Shown here: one piece after another, positions 18,743 through 27,576 of the stretch
How positions within the stretch are numbered: the first letter of the stretch is position 1
How the letters are laid out: each line of letters begins with the position of its first letter
Source of the DNA: Candidatus Koribacter versatilis Ellin345
Lineage (GTDB): Bacteria > Acidobacteriota > Terriglobia > Terriglobales > Acidobacteriaceae
Length of the DNA: 64,000 nt
Reading direction: 5' to 3'
NCBI RefSeq assembly: GCF_000014005.1
Contig: NC_008009.1
Coordinates: forward strand, 744,001 to 808,000
The notes under the pieces: generated by a model
What the model saw: only the letters and a program-made list of their open reading frames with translations
Database searches by the model: none
Told to the model about the DNA's origin: nothing
Translations under genes and position numbers: made by a program

Positions 18743-20253
18743 TATTGCTGCGCTCCCTTCTGCGGCGCCGCGGTCTGAATGGTCGCGATGGAGCGGTTGG
18801 TTTCGGTGAAGATCTGGTTGGCGATGCGGCGAACGTCAGCCTTGGTCACCTTGTCGATGCGGTCCACCGACTTGAAGAGTTCGTGCCAATCGCCATAACG
18901 CGTCTGGTAAACCGCGAGTTCGTTGGCGAGGCCTTCGTTGCTGCCGAGGCGGCGGATCAAGCCGGCCTTCTCGCGCGTTTTGATCATCTGGAGTTCTTCG
19001 TCCGTCACGTCGGTGGTCTTGAGCTTGTTGATCTCCACGTGAATGGCGTCGGCGACTTCCTGCGTGGTGTGGCCTTGCGTGGGCAGCGCGTAAAAGACGA
19101 ACAGGTGCGCGTACTTCACGCCGGGGAAGCCGCTGAAGCCGGCGGCGGCGAGGGCGATCTTCTTATCGCGCACCAGCGAGCGATAGAGGCGCGAGGTGCG
19201 GCCGTCGGAGAGCAGGTCGGTGATGACGTCGTAGACGGCGTCGTCGGCGTTCATGTAGTCGGGACGGTGATAGCCCTCGAGGTAGTAGGGCTGCGACGCG
19301 TCGGTGAGCTTCACGATGCGCTCGGAATTCTGCGGCGGCTCGACGGAAGTTTCGTCAATCGGCTTGGGACCCGACGGAATGCGCGCGAAGTACTTCTCGA
19401 GAATCGGCATCACCTTGGCGGGATCGAGATCGCCGACCAGGCCGATGACCATGTTGCTGGGAATGTAATACGTGTGGAAGAACTTCTCGGCATCGGTGGC
19501 GGAGAAGGTTTGGAGGTCGCTGTAGTAGCCGACGGTCGGCCGATGATACGGGCTGGCGGTGAAGGACGCCGCGGTGAACTGCTCGATGAGGCGGCCGACG
19601 GGCGAGCTCTCGGTGCGCATGCGGCGCTCTTCGACGACGACATCGCGCTCCTTGTAGAACTCGCGCATCACCGGATGCAGGAAGCGCTCGGACTCGAGAT
19701 ACGCCCAGAGTTCGAACTTGTTCACCGGCATGGAGTAGAGGTAGTCGGTGGAGTCCCACGAGGTGGAGGCGTTCATGCCCTCGCCGCCGGCGCTTTCGAC
19801 GATCTGCCCGAACTGGTTGGGAATGACGTACTTGTTGGCGTCGGCGATCGTGTCTTTCCAGGCCTTCTGGAGAGAGGCGACCTTGGCATCGTCGCGGCCC
19901 ACGCGCTTGTCACGCTCGTCGATGTAGGCGGTGTAGGCGGTCTCGACCTTTGCCAAAGCTGCTTTCTCGGCGGGCCAGTCGGTGGTGCCGATGGTCGGCG
20001 TGCCCTTGAAGGCCATGTGCTCGAACATGTGCGCGAGGCCGGTGCGTCCGCGAGGATCTTGCGAAGAGCCGGCATCGACGACCGTATAGAAGGAGAAGAC
20101 GGGCGCTTCATGACGTTCGCAGATGACGATCGTCAGGCCGTTGGGCAGCTTCTTCACGGTAACGCGCTTTTCAAAAGAAGCCTCGTCTTGCGCGGCGAGG
20201 AATGAGGAGAGCAACAGCAGCGCGAAGACGAGCTTCGCGACAGGGCATTTCAT
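18742..20253 (-). CDS. active M16 zinc peptidase (insulinase/processing-peptidase family)
   Basis: A 503-residue exported metallopeptidase. The start at 20251-20253 has GGAGG a few bases upstream and gives signal peptide MKCPVAKLVFALLLLSSFLAAQ. The inverted zinc motif HMFEH is at residues 75-79 and the third ligand lies in KERDVVVEERRMR. Between them a helical insertion of about 60 residues (roughly 88-150, rich in Lys, Ala and Asp) separates HxxEH from the GGEGMNASTSWD segment, a feature of one bacterial subgroup. It is the first gene of a coupled pair with the inactive M16 subunit. Substrates are likely peptides in the periplasm. Confidence 0.92.
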   Translation of the reverse strand: MKCPVAKLVFALLLLSSFLAAQDEASFEKRVTVKKLPNGLTIVICERHEAPVFSFYTVVDAGSSQDPRGRTGLAHMFEHMAFKGTPTIGTTDWPAEKAALAKVETAYTAYIDERDKRVGRDDAKVASLQKAWKDTIADANKYVIPNQFGQIVESAGGEGMNASTSWDSTDYLYSMPVNKFELWAYLESERFLHPVMREFYKERDVVVEERRMRTESSPVGRLIEQFTAASFTASPYHRPTVGYYSDLQTFSATDAEKFFHTYYIPSNMVIGLVGDLDPAKVMPILEKYFARIPSGPKPIDETSVEPPQNSERIVKLTDASQPYYLEGYHRPDYMNADDAVYDVITDLLSDGRTSRLYRSLVRDKKIALAAAGFSGFPGVKYAHLFVFYALPTQGHTTQEVADAIHVEINKLKTTDVTDEELQMIKTREKAGLIRRLGSNEGLANELAVYQTRYGDWHELFKSVDRIDKVTKADVRRIANQIFTETNRSIATIQTAAPQKGAQQ

Positions 20254-20449
20254 GGAGCCTCCAAAGGCCAAAAGGCTAGGGTAAGGGCGGGGGAAGGGGG
20301 AGGTCAATTTTGCGGGGACGAGTGGTGGGGGAAGAAGGAAGAAATCCTTCATCTATGGCCACCGTAAGGACACTGGTGAAAATAGACCGATCGCTAATCG
20401 CTCCTTCCGAAAAGCGATTGATCGCCACCTCCCCGATCAACCTTGTTCC

Positions 20450-22192
20450 TCAACGCCGTTCGACAAGGAAGGGGCCTAGCGCCATTGCGTCTAGATTCGT
20501 GCGGAGGAAAGTCCGTACCGCATCGGCGGGCGAACATACGATTGGTTCGTCGGCGTCGTTGAACGAGGTGTTGAGCAATACGGGATGGCCCGTCAGTTTT
20601 CCGAATGCAGTCAGGAGAGCATGAAACAACGGGTCGTCGGTTCGGTCGACGGTTTGGGCGCGGCAGGTTCCAAAGTGAACCACCGCGGGTATCCGGTTCT
20701 CAGCTTCCTTTTTCACCGGCACCACGAACTGCATATACGGTGAAGCGCCGTCCAACTCGAAATACTGGTTCACGCATTCGCGAGGTACAGCGCCTGCGAA
20801 TGGTCGAAATCGCTCGCGATGCTTGATGCGCTCATTCACCACGTCCTTCATTTCCGCCGACAGAGGACTTGCCAAGATACTCCTGTGTCCAAGCGCCCGT
20901 GGACCATATTCCATCCGACCCTGAAACCAACCGAGAACTTGTCCTTGCGCAAGGCGCTGAGCCACCTCATTCGCAAGTTCCGCGGGACGGTTGTAGCGGA
21001 CGGCATTTGCCTGATCCAGGACGGCTTGTATTTCGCGCTCCGCATATGCTGGGCCGGTGAATGCAGAAAAATCCAGGTCCGTGCGCTTAAGGTTCTTTTC
21101 GTGGTAAGCGAACAGAGCCGCTCCCAATGCTCCTCCGTGATCTCCGGGTACGGGCGGAACGTGCACTCGCTCGAAAAGGCCGGAGCGAAGGATTTTTCCG
21201 TTTAAAACAGAGTTCTGAAAGACCCCGCCGGCAAGACAAAGGTCCGGTGCGCTTGTCTCTTTCCGGAGGTGCGCCAGCAGATGAAATACGACGTCCTCGG
21301 TTAGCTTCTGCAAGGCCGCCGCAAGATCGAAGTGGACCTGCTCAAGCGGTTCATCCGGCTTGCGTTGTGCGATCCCGAATGTCCGGCAGAGCATCGTCTC
21401 GCAATATCCAGGCTTGAACACCATCGCGGTGCGATCGGTGCGATACCTTCCTCTGGGCAACAATTCAACGAGCGAGCGGTATTGAGCCGCGAAGCGCGTC
21501 GGATTCCCATACGACGCCATGCCCATCACCTTGTACTCATCCCAGGCGGCGCGCATGCCAAGGAAATCCGTGATCATGCCGTAGAGGATTCCAATGGAAT
21601 CAGGAGAATAGATGGAGCGGATGTGACGATAGCGGGTTGCGTTCCACTCACCCAGCGAACCGCTCTCGTCTTCGCCCTGGCCATCGATGGTGAGGACAGC
21701 GGCGCTGTCGAATGGAGAAGTGTAGTAGGCGCACGCCGAGTGGCCCATGTGGTGCGAGACGCCGCGGCACCTTGGAAGAGCGCTTCCAAGTTCGGCGGAA
21801 AAGCGGCTTGCAATCCGTTGGGGTGACATCAGGTCACGTATCACGCGCATTCCGGCGATCGCGAGTTGCGGCCCTGAGAACAAAGGCACACGGTGCACAT
21901 GGTTGAGATTCATGTGCAGGAACTTTCTGCCGGTGATCGCCCAAGGGTACGCGACGGTGTCAATGTCGCCGATTTCTAATCCGGTCGTTTGCAGCGCGGC
22001 GTTCAGGGCACCGATCGGAAAGCTCGACGTGTGTTTCTGGCGGGAGAATCGTTCCTCTTCGGCAGCAAAAAGCACCTCGCCGTCCCGCACCAGCGCCACG
22101 GCCGCGTCGTGCCCAACAAAACGTAAGCCGTAGTGTTGACGGTAGTATTCGCCGTTCTGAATACCGGAGAAGCCAAGTACGACCATGGGCAA
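20450..22192 (-). CDS. carbamoyltransferase, NodU/CmcH family
   Basis: A 580-residue enzyme that would transfer a carbamoyl group from carbamoyl phosphate to a hydroxyl group via a carbamoyl-adenylate. The N-terminal kinase-like domain has GHDAAVALVRDGEVLFAAEEERFSRQKH and SHHMGHSACAYYTSPF (family histidines), and TIDGQGEDESGSLG. The C-terminal YrdC-like part has GWFQGRMEYGPRALGHRSILASP and VLLNTSFNDADEPIVCSP, both diagnostic. The enzymes act on nodulation factors, antibiotics and other secondary metabolites; no biosynthetic neighbours are present, so the acceptor is unknown. It diverges from an epimerase gene, and the 120 bp between them hold tandem palindromes. Confidence 0.9.
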   Translation of the reverse strand: MPMVVLGFSGIQNGEYYRQHYGLRFVGHDAAVALVRDGEVLFAAEEERFSRQKHTSSFPIGALNAALQTTGLEIGDIDTVAYPWAITGRKFLHMNLNHVHRVPLFSGPQLAIAGMRVIRDLMSPQRIASRFSAELGSALPRCRGVSHHMGHSACAYYTSPFDSAAVLTIDGQGEDESGSLGEWNATRYRHIRSIYSPDSIGILYGMITDFLGMRAAWDEYKVMGMASYGNPTRFAAQYRSLVELLPRGRYRTDRTAMVFKPGYCETMLCRTFGIAQRKPDEPLEQVHFDLAAALQKLTEDVVFHLLAHLRKETSAPDLCLAGGVFQNSVLNGKILRSGLFERVHVPPVPGDHGGALGAALFAYHEKNLKRTDLDFSAFTGPAYAEREIQAVLDQANAVRYNRPAELANEVAQRLAQGQVLGWFQGRMEYGPRALGHRSILASPLSAEMKDVVNERIKHRERFRPFAGAVPRECVNQYFELDGASPYMQFVVPVKKEAENRIPAVVHFGTCRAQTVDRTDDPLFHALLTAFGKLTGHPVLLNTSFNDADEPIVCSPADAVRTFLRTNLDAMALGPFLVERR

Positions 22193-22216
22193 CTCTAACT
22201 CAACTCTTTTCTTCGC

Positions 22217-22260
22217 TTGACATCTTTAGTGAACACGTTCACTAATATTAGAACACGTTC
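22217..22260. promoter_or_regulatory. tandem palindromic operators in the carbamoyltransferase/epimerase divergent region
   Basis: A 20-bp perfect palindrome, TTAGTGAAC-AC-GTTCACTAA, covers 22226-22245. A second core GAACACGTTC at 22251-22260 repeats the 10-bp core at 22231-22240 exactly 20 bp away, two helical turns. A TTGACA hexamer lies at 22217-22222, with TAATAT at 22243-22248 as a possible but widely spaced -10. This looks like a TetR-type operator pair controlling both divergent genes; the regulator is not encoded in this window next to the site. Confidence 0.65.
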
Positions 22261-22312
22261 AAATATGAATCGCAAGCGGCCTGTGTAGCGCCAGATGAAA
22301 TAGGAGAACCAA

Positions 22313-23350
22313 GTGAAGATCGTGATCCCGGGTGAGTCTGGACAAGTCGGAACGATTTTGGCTCGCGCCTTTCACCGCGACGAGCATGAAGTGGTTGTGC
22401 TCAGCCGCCGTGCACAGGTCCAGCCGTGGCGCGTCATCGTATGGGATGGGGCAGCGCTCGGCGATTGGGCAAAAGAACTGGATGGCTGCGACGTGGTGAT
22501 CAACCTCGCGGGGCGCAGCGTCAATTGCCGATACTCAGAGGCCAATCGGAAGGAAATCCTCGACTCCCGCGTGTTGTCGACACGAGTCGTCGGGCAAGCG
22601 ATTGCGAATGCCGGGCGGCCGCCGCGCGTGTGGCTGCAGGCGAGCACCGCCACGATCTACTCGCATCGTTACGACGGCCCGAATGACGAGATATCGGGTC
22701 TCCTCGGCGGCGAGGAACCCAACGCCCCGAGTTCCTGGCGATTCAGCATCGAGGTTGCCCGCGCCTGGGAAGGCGCGTTCCATGAAGCGAAGACCGTCCA
22801 CACCCGCAAGGTCGCGCTGCGTTCGGCAATGACGCTGAGCCCCGATCGCGGTGGAGTGTTCGATGCGCTTGTTGGCCTGATGCGGCATGGCCTGGGCGGG
22901 CGCGCCGGCGATGGGCGGCAGTTTATGTCGTGGATTCACTACGAGGACTTCGTGGCGGCCACTGGCTGGCTGATCGATCACGACGACATCGAGGGAATCG
23001 TTAACGTCGCCGCTCCGGCTCCGTTGCCGAACGCAGAGTTCATGCGTGCGCTGCGGGCTGCTTTCGGGATGCCGCTTGGACTCCCTGCTAGCAAACGGAT
23101 GCTGGAGATCGGCGCCGTCTTCCTTCGGACGGAAACCGAACTCATTTTGAAGAGCCGTCGAGTGGTTCCAACCAGATTGCTTGATCATGGATTCAAGTTC
23201 AGATTTCCGACGTGGTCGGATGCGGCAGGCCACCTCTGCCGACAATGGCTGCTGACCCGCAGCCAACAAAAAAGGCTGGCGCGGAGGACGCCAGCCGGAG
23301 GCAACGAGTTCAACTGTGTTAGAAGCGGAAGATCCCTGAGAATTCCATGA
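22313..23350 (+). CDS. NAD(P)-binding epimerase, TIGR01777 / SDR39U1 type, with extended C-terminus
   Basis: A 345-residue protein from a GTG start preceded by TAGGAG. The Rossmann start MKIVIPGESGQVGTILARAF has the GxxGxxG-like loop, and VVINLAGRSVNCRYSEANRKEILDSRV, SWRFSIEVARAWEGAF and MSWIHYEDFV are TIGR01777 landmarks; the C-terminal DUF1731-like part spans about 230-300. The family is usually near 300 residues. The last ~30 residues here (TRSQQKRLARRTPAGG...) are basic and unlike the family, and they run through the terminator and over the 3' end of the convergent TonB-receptor gene by 32 bp. The natural stop may have been lost. Exact reaction unknown. Confidence 0.8.
   Translation: MKIVIPGESGQVGTILARAFHRDEHEVVVLSRRAQVQPWRVIVWDGAALGDWAKELDGCDVVINLAGRSVNCRYSEANRKEILDSRVLSTRVVGQAIANAGRPPRVWLQASTATIYSHRYDGPNDEISGLLGGEEPNAPSSWRFSIEVARAWEGAFHEAKTVHTRKVALRSAMTLSPDRGGVFDALVGLMRHGLGGRAGDGRQFMSWIHYEDFVAATGWLIDHDDIEGIVNVAAPAPLPNAEFMRALRAAFGMPLGLPASKRMLEIGAVFLRTETELILKSRRVVPTRLLDHGFKFRFPTWSDAAGHLCRQWLLTRSQQKRLARRTPAGGNEFNCVRSGRSLRIP
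23268..23296 (-). terminator. rho-independent terminator of the first TonB-dependent receptor
   Basis: Arms GGCTGGCG (23274-23281) and CGCCAGCC (23289-23296) pair perfectly around a 7-nt loop, and on the minus strand TTTTTTGTTGG follows. It lies 22 bases past the receptor stop codon and is wholly inside the 3' end of the convergent epimerase frame. Confidence 0.85.
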
Positions 23351-26300
23351 TTCTCGGTTGGGTCAGCGTGCCGGAGTATTGGCCGAGGCTGCCCGAGTCC
23401 CATTCCGTCTGCATGTAGTTGTAGGCGTCGAAGCGGGTGCTGTTGGTCACGTTGAACACGCTCCAGCGCAGCTGGAAAGAATTGCTTTCCTTGATCTTCC
23501 AGTTCTTCGAAATGCTCATGTCCACGGCGAAGTAGCCATCGCCGCGGATGTTGTTACGACTTCCGCTCTGTCCGGGGTAGGCGTAGTCAAACGGGCCGCC
23601 GCTGGCTGCATCGAGCGAGGCCTGCGTGGGGTTCTTGAAGATCCACGGAGTGCCGTTGATGATGGTTGTGCCAGTGGCGATTTTGTTGCCGGTGGTGTTG
23701 GCCCAACCCATTTCATCCCAGTTGGTCGGCCAGACGTAGCCCATAAACATGCTGACCGGGTAACCCGAAGACCAGCGGGTGGTGCCGTTGAGTTGCCATC
23801 CGCCGAGGAAGGTATCCATCCAGCGGTTCATGTCGTTGCCGAACTTCTTGCCGCGCCCGAAGGGCAAGTCAGCCACCCAGTAGGCATTGATCTGGTGGCG
23901 CAGGTCGAAGTCGCTGGGGCCATACATCTGGTTAACGTCGAACGGATTGATGATGCTCGACGTCAGATAGTGCGCGCCGCGTTCTGACTGCGACTCGATA
24001 TCCATTGACTTGGAGTAGGTGTAGTTAAAGCCGAAGCTGACTCCGTTACTCACGTCCTTGCGCAGGCTGACCTGGAGTCCGTGGTAATTGGAGTGACCGA
24101 TGCTGCGCCAATCCCAAAGGGACGAGTATTGGCTGTTGTAATAGCTGTTGAAACCGCCGATGGGCTCGAGTCCCGGCAGGTAGCCGAGGTCGATGTTATA
24201 GAGGCCGGAGGTTTCGTTGTAGAGGCTGCCGCAACCCGGGCCGAAGGCGTCGTAAATCGCTTGCAGCATGTTGGCGGTCGAGCCGTCCTGGCTGCAATAC
24301 GCATACGATCCCGTGTTCTTCATCATGTTCTGCCAATACGCCGCCGTGGGGCCGATGGCGGAAGGCGTAATCGAGCCTTCGGGTACACCGGCGCGCCACA
24401 TCTGCGAGAGGCGTGTTGCCGCCTGGTAGTAGCTGATGCCCGACTTCGGATCAATCAGGTTCAGGGGCGCAGCAATGTCGTCGAGCCCGAGGATGCGATG
24501 GCCGAAGTGGCCGACATAGCCAAGATCGAGGACCATCTTCCAAGGAAGTTCACGCTGGATGGAGAAGTTCACCGCGTAGGAATACGGTGTCTTCACCGAT
24601 TGATCGATGCCGCGCGCGATGGCTTCCACGCCGGAGTATTCGACGGGGAAATTAGACGGCGGTGCTCCGGGCATGATCTGGACACCGTCGCCATTGGTAA
24701 CGGGAATCTCGTTCATGCTCGTGATGCGAGGTGCCGCAATGCAGTCCGCCGAGGAGCCGGGAGGGCATGCGAGCGTGAGCTGCGAGGCCGGGTTCGAGAG
24801 GTTCGTGGAAAGACCAAACGTGCCACCCGCGTCGTAGTGCAGCGCGAGCGCGGGGCCGAAGTTGTCGTAGTACATGCCGAAGCCGGCACGCAGAACGGTC
24901 TGGTGGTCACCGGTAAGTTTCTTCAACCAACTGTAATTCGGTTCGGGCGACCACGAAATGCCGATACGGGGGGCGAAGTTTTTCGTCTGCGCCGAGTAGA
25001 GGCCCGACCGGCCCCAGTAATTGCCGGAGGGTGCGAACGAGATCGGCGTGTAGCTGTTATCGGGGGTTCCTTGCAACATGCCGCCCGCGCGGCGATTGAA
25101 CCAGGCGCCCATGTTGACGTCGGGAGTAACTTCCTGGCCTTTGGTTTCCGTAATTGGAGTCATCAACTGGTAGTTCAGGCCGTAGCTGATGGTGAGGTTC
25201 CGGCGTGCCTGCCAGGAGTCCTGGGCGTAGAGGATGTAGGTGTCGGTTGACCAATTGCGTGCGACCGGAGCGCCCTGCGCCATGGGATCGGCGGTGCTCG
25301 TGTTCTTGACGCTGTAGTTGTATTGCGCGTCAATCTCGCTGGCGATACCCATCATCGCCGCGAGCGGGAAGTCATAGCTATGGGTGAAGTTGCTCGCCAC
25401 CGCGGGGTGGCAAGGTCCTCCGTGTGAGCAGCCATAGGCAGGGTCGAGAGGGTCGTTCTTGTTGGCGAATCCACCGTAGGCGAGCCAGTCGGCGTTGGTG
25501 AGTGCATCGCTGAACGAGCTGTTGTAGTTGGTGTCACTGCGGCGAATGAACAAAATATTTCCGCCGAACGAGAAGCTGTGCGTGCCTTTGGTCCAGGTCA
25601 GGGTGTCGGCGATATTGTGTACCGGGGCAATGAACTGGCTCGAGTAAGTAATGCCCTGGTCCATGTCGCGCATGAAGACCCAGGCTTGGCTGGAGTTGCC
25701 GAGGGTGCCGATGCTCTGATGGGTAATGCCGTAGCGCACGTTGTTCACCATGTGTGGTGTGAACGCCGCGGTGTAGCCAGCCACCAGGCCTTTGCTCAGA
25801 TCAATGGTGCGGTACTGCGGGGAATCGCCGGGGAGGAAGGGAGCGCCGTCGTTGCTGTCATTGCGCGCTGCGCCACGCAGGAAGAGCGTGTGATTGCCAT
25901 TCTTGGTGATGTTCCAGTCGAGGCGGCCGATGTACCAATTCTCACTGAGGCGCGTGGGCGCGGCCCAGCGATAGCCGCCATAGTTCGGTGCATCGTTCAA
26001 CGCCGACTGGTTGGGTTGCGGGAAGCTGCCGTTGAAGTAGCTGAGAGCCGCGGAATTCGGGCCGACACCCAGCGGATCCATGAGGCCGAGTTCTGAGGCG
26101 GTGAGCGCGTTCCATCCGGCCTGGATAGGATAGGCGTTCCCGCTGATGCCGGTGACGGACTTGGCAGGACATTGCGAAGGAGTGTCGCAGGCGTACTGGA
26201 TGATGCCGTCGCGGAGTGTCGTGCTGGGGATGTTGGCGAACTCACTCGCCGAGTAGGACTGTCGATGTCCTTCATAGTTGAAGAAGAAGAACAACCGGTC

Positions 26301-27215
26301 TTTGATGATCGGGCCGCCTACGTCGCCACCAAACGTGTTGTGTACGAGTTTCTCAGGAGTGTTCGGCTGGCCGTTGGCGATCTGCGCGTTCTTCAGGAAG
26401 AAGTCATTGGCTTCGCCGATGGTGTTGCGGTTGTACTCGTAGAGGTCACCGTGGAAGCGGTTGGTGCCGCTCTTGGTGACCATGGAGATTTGCGCGCCGG
26501 CGGAACGGCCTTGTTCGGCGGTGTAGTTCGAAGTCGTAACCCGGAACTCCTGGGTGGAGAAAGCGGTGGAGGGGAGAACACCGATGAAGGAGTAGCCGCT
26601 GAACTCGTCGTTGTTGCTGACACCGTCGAGGGTGATGTTGTTCTGGTCGCTATGCTCGCCGTTTACAGCGCCGGCGCGGGTGTCGTAGCTGTCGGCAAGA
26701 AGTTTGTCGCCGTTATACGCGACGCCCGGCTGGAAGCTGAGCAGCAGGGGCATGTTTTCGGAGCGGAGAGGAATCTGCTCGATCTCATCGCCGCCCATGT
26801 TGTGGCCAACGCTGGAATCGGTCGTATTTAGCAGCGGCGCTTCGCCCGTGACTTCGACCGTCTCGTTGGCGGCGCCCACCGCGAGGACGATATTTTCCGT
26901 TGCGGGCAGATTCACCTTCAGTGTGAGCTCGGGGCGCTCCATGGTTCGGAAGCCTTGCGCGGTGACCGTGAGTTTGTAGGCGCCCGGCATTAGCGACTCG
27001 AGATCATAGATACCTTTGTCGTTGCTTGTGGTCTGGCGAACCATGTTCGTTGCGGTGCTGGAGAGCGTCACCTTGGCCCCGGAGACGATTGCGCCCGTGG
27101 TATCAGTTACGGTGCCGTGTAAGGACGTGGTCGCCTGCGCCCCAGCAAGGAGCGGCAAACTTGTAAGGAGCAGGGCAAGAGCCACAAAACGAACAGTAAC
27201 GTTCCAATACCGCAT
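23319..27215 (-). CDS. TonB-dependent receptor-like outer-membrane protein, Oar type, with carboxypeptidase-regulatory domain
   Basis: A 1298-residue outer-membrane protein. A GGAGGA lies before the ATG, then signal peptide MRYWNVTVRFVALALLLTSLPLLAGAQ. Residues about 30-115 are a carboxypeptidase-regulatory-like beta-sandwich (LHGTVTDTTGAIVSGAKVTL...GIYDLESLMPGAYKLTV). A plug domain follows (about 120-260, with ITLDGVSNNDEFSGY) and then the long 22-strand-type barrel ending in a C-terminal FRF. There is no clear TonB box. These Oar-like receptors are abundant in acidobacteria and are thought to import large polymers or act in adhesion; ligand unknown. It has its own terminator and sits convergent to the epimerase gene. 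Confidence 0.88.
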   Translation of the reverse strand: MRYWNVTVRFVALALLLTSLPLLAGAQATTSLHGTVTDTTGAIVSGAKVTLSSTATNMVRQTTSNDKGIYDLESLMPGAYKLTVTAQGFRTMERPELTLKVNLPATENIVLAVGAANETVEVTGEAPLLNTTDSSVGHNMGGDEIEQIPLRSENMPLLLSFQPGVAYNGDKLLADSYDTRAGAVNGEHSDQNNITLDGVSNNDEFSGYSFIGVLPSTAFSTQEFRVTTSNYTAEQGRSAGAQISMVTKSGTNRFHGDLYEYNRNTIGEANDFFLKNAQIANGQPNTPEKLVHNTFGGDVGGPIIKDRLFFFFNYEGHRQSYSASEFANIPSTTLRDGIIQYACDTPSQCPAKSVTGISGNAYPIQAGWNALTASELGLMDPLGVGPNSAALSYFNGSFPQPNQSALNDAPNYGGYRWAAPTRLSENWYIGRLDWNITKNGNHTLFLRGAARNDSNDGAPFLPGDSPQYRTIDLSKGLVAGYTAAFTPHMVNNVRYGITHQSIGTLGNSSQAWVFMRDMDQGITYSSQFIAPVHNIADTLTWTKGTHSFSFGGNILFIRRSDTNYNSSFSDALTNADWLAYGGFANKNDPLDPAYGCSHGGPCHPAVASNFTHSYDFPLAAMMGIASEIDAQYNYSVKNTSTADPMAQGAPVARNWSTDTYILYAQDSWQARRNLTISYGLNYQLMTPITETKGQEVTPDVNMGAWFNRRAGGMLQGTPDNSYTPISFAPSGNYWGRSGLYSAQTKNFAPRIGISWSPEPNYSWLKKLTGDHQTVLRAGFGMYYDNFGPALALHYDAGGTFGLSTNLSNPASQLTLACPPGSSADCIAAPRITSMNEIPVTNGDGVQIMPGAPPSNFPVEYSGVEAIARGIDQSVKTPYSYAVNFSIQRELPWKMVLDLGYVGHFGHRILGLDDIAAPLNLIDPKSGISYYQAATRLSQMWRAGVPEGSITPSAIGPTAAYWQNMMKNTGSYAYCSQDGSTANMLQAIYDAFGPGCGSLYNETSGLYNIDLGYLPGLEPIGGFNSYYNSQYSSLWDWRSIGHSNYHGLQVSLRKDVSNGVSFGFNYTYSKSMDIESQSERGAHYLTSSIINPFDVNQMYGPSDFDLRHQINAYWVADLPFGRGKKFGNDMNRWMDTFLGGWQLNGTTRWSSGYPVSMFMGYVWPTNWDEMGWANTTGNKIATGTTIINGTPWIFKNPTQASLDAASGGPFDYAYPGQSGSRNNIRGDGYFAVDMSISKNWKIKESNSFQLRWSVFNVTNSTRFDAYNYMQTEWDSGSLGQYSGTLTQPRIMEFSGIFRF

Positions 27216-27576
27216 TTAGGTTCCTCCGCGATCAAGCCCGCTTCAGCAAGCAGGGCTGGAGTGAAACAAATGTGTAATGAATGTCGGCAACAACAGAAGC
27301 AGGATTGAGTTACAGGCCCCGTGTGGCGGGCGTAGGTAGCACGCACCGCTCTGTTTCTTCAGATGGGCGAGCATTTGATACCTCGCTTCAGAGGAAGTCA
27401 AGAGTGAATTTTAGATTTGCAACATTTGTTTCAGACTGAAAGGCGACTTGATCGCCAAGTTGCTTCGGAGCATTCTGCAATCGTCGACCGCCCAGACAAA
27501 GTGGTGCCGACGGGCCTCCAAACGGCTTCGCGGGAATAAAATGGAGAGGAACTTCTATTCCATCCAGGACGGGCCG
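27216..27576. other. divergent intergenic region, nothing clear
   Basis: About 360 bp between the receptor start and the aminotransferase start, where promoters for both must lie. It is comparatively AT-rich near 27395-27440 (AGTGAATTTTAGATTTGC). The aminotransferase frame is open upstream to 27448, but that part lacks conserved sequence. I see no RNA gene, strong palindrome or small coding region. Confidence 0.5.

Noticed and set aside
16571-18778. 735-codon plus-strand open frame
   Set aside because: It lies exactly antisense to the M16 gene, which has a signal peptide and family motifs. Long antisense frames arise easily in GC-rich coding DNA.
18745-20205. 486-codon plus-strand open frame
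   Set aside because: Antisense to the active M16 peptidase; composition is Asp/Val/Gly/Arg-rich shadow sequence with no family motifs.
24081-25250. 389-codon plus-strand open frame
   Set aside because: Antisense to the TonB-dependent receptor barrel; shadow composition.
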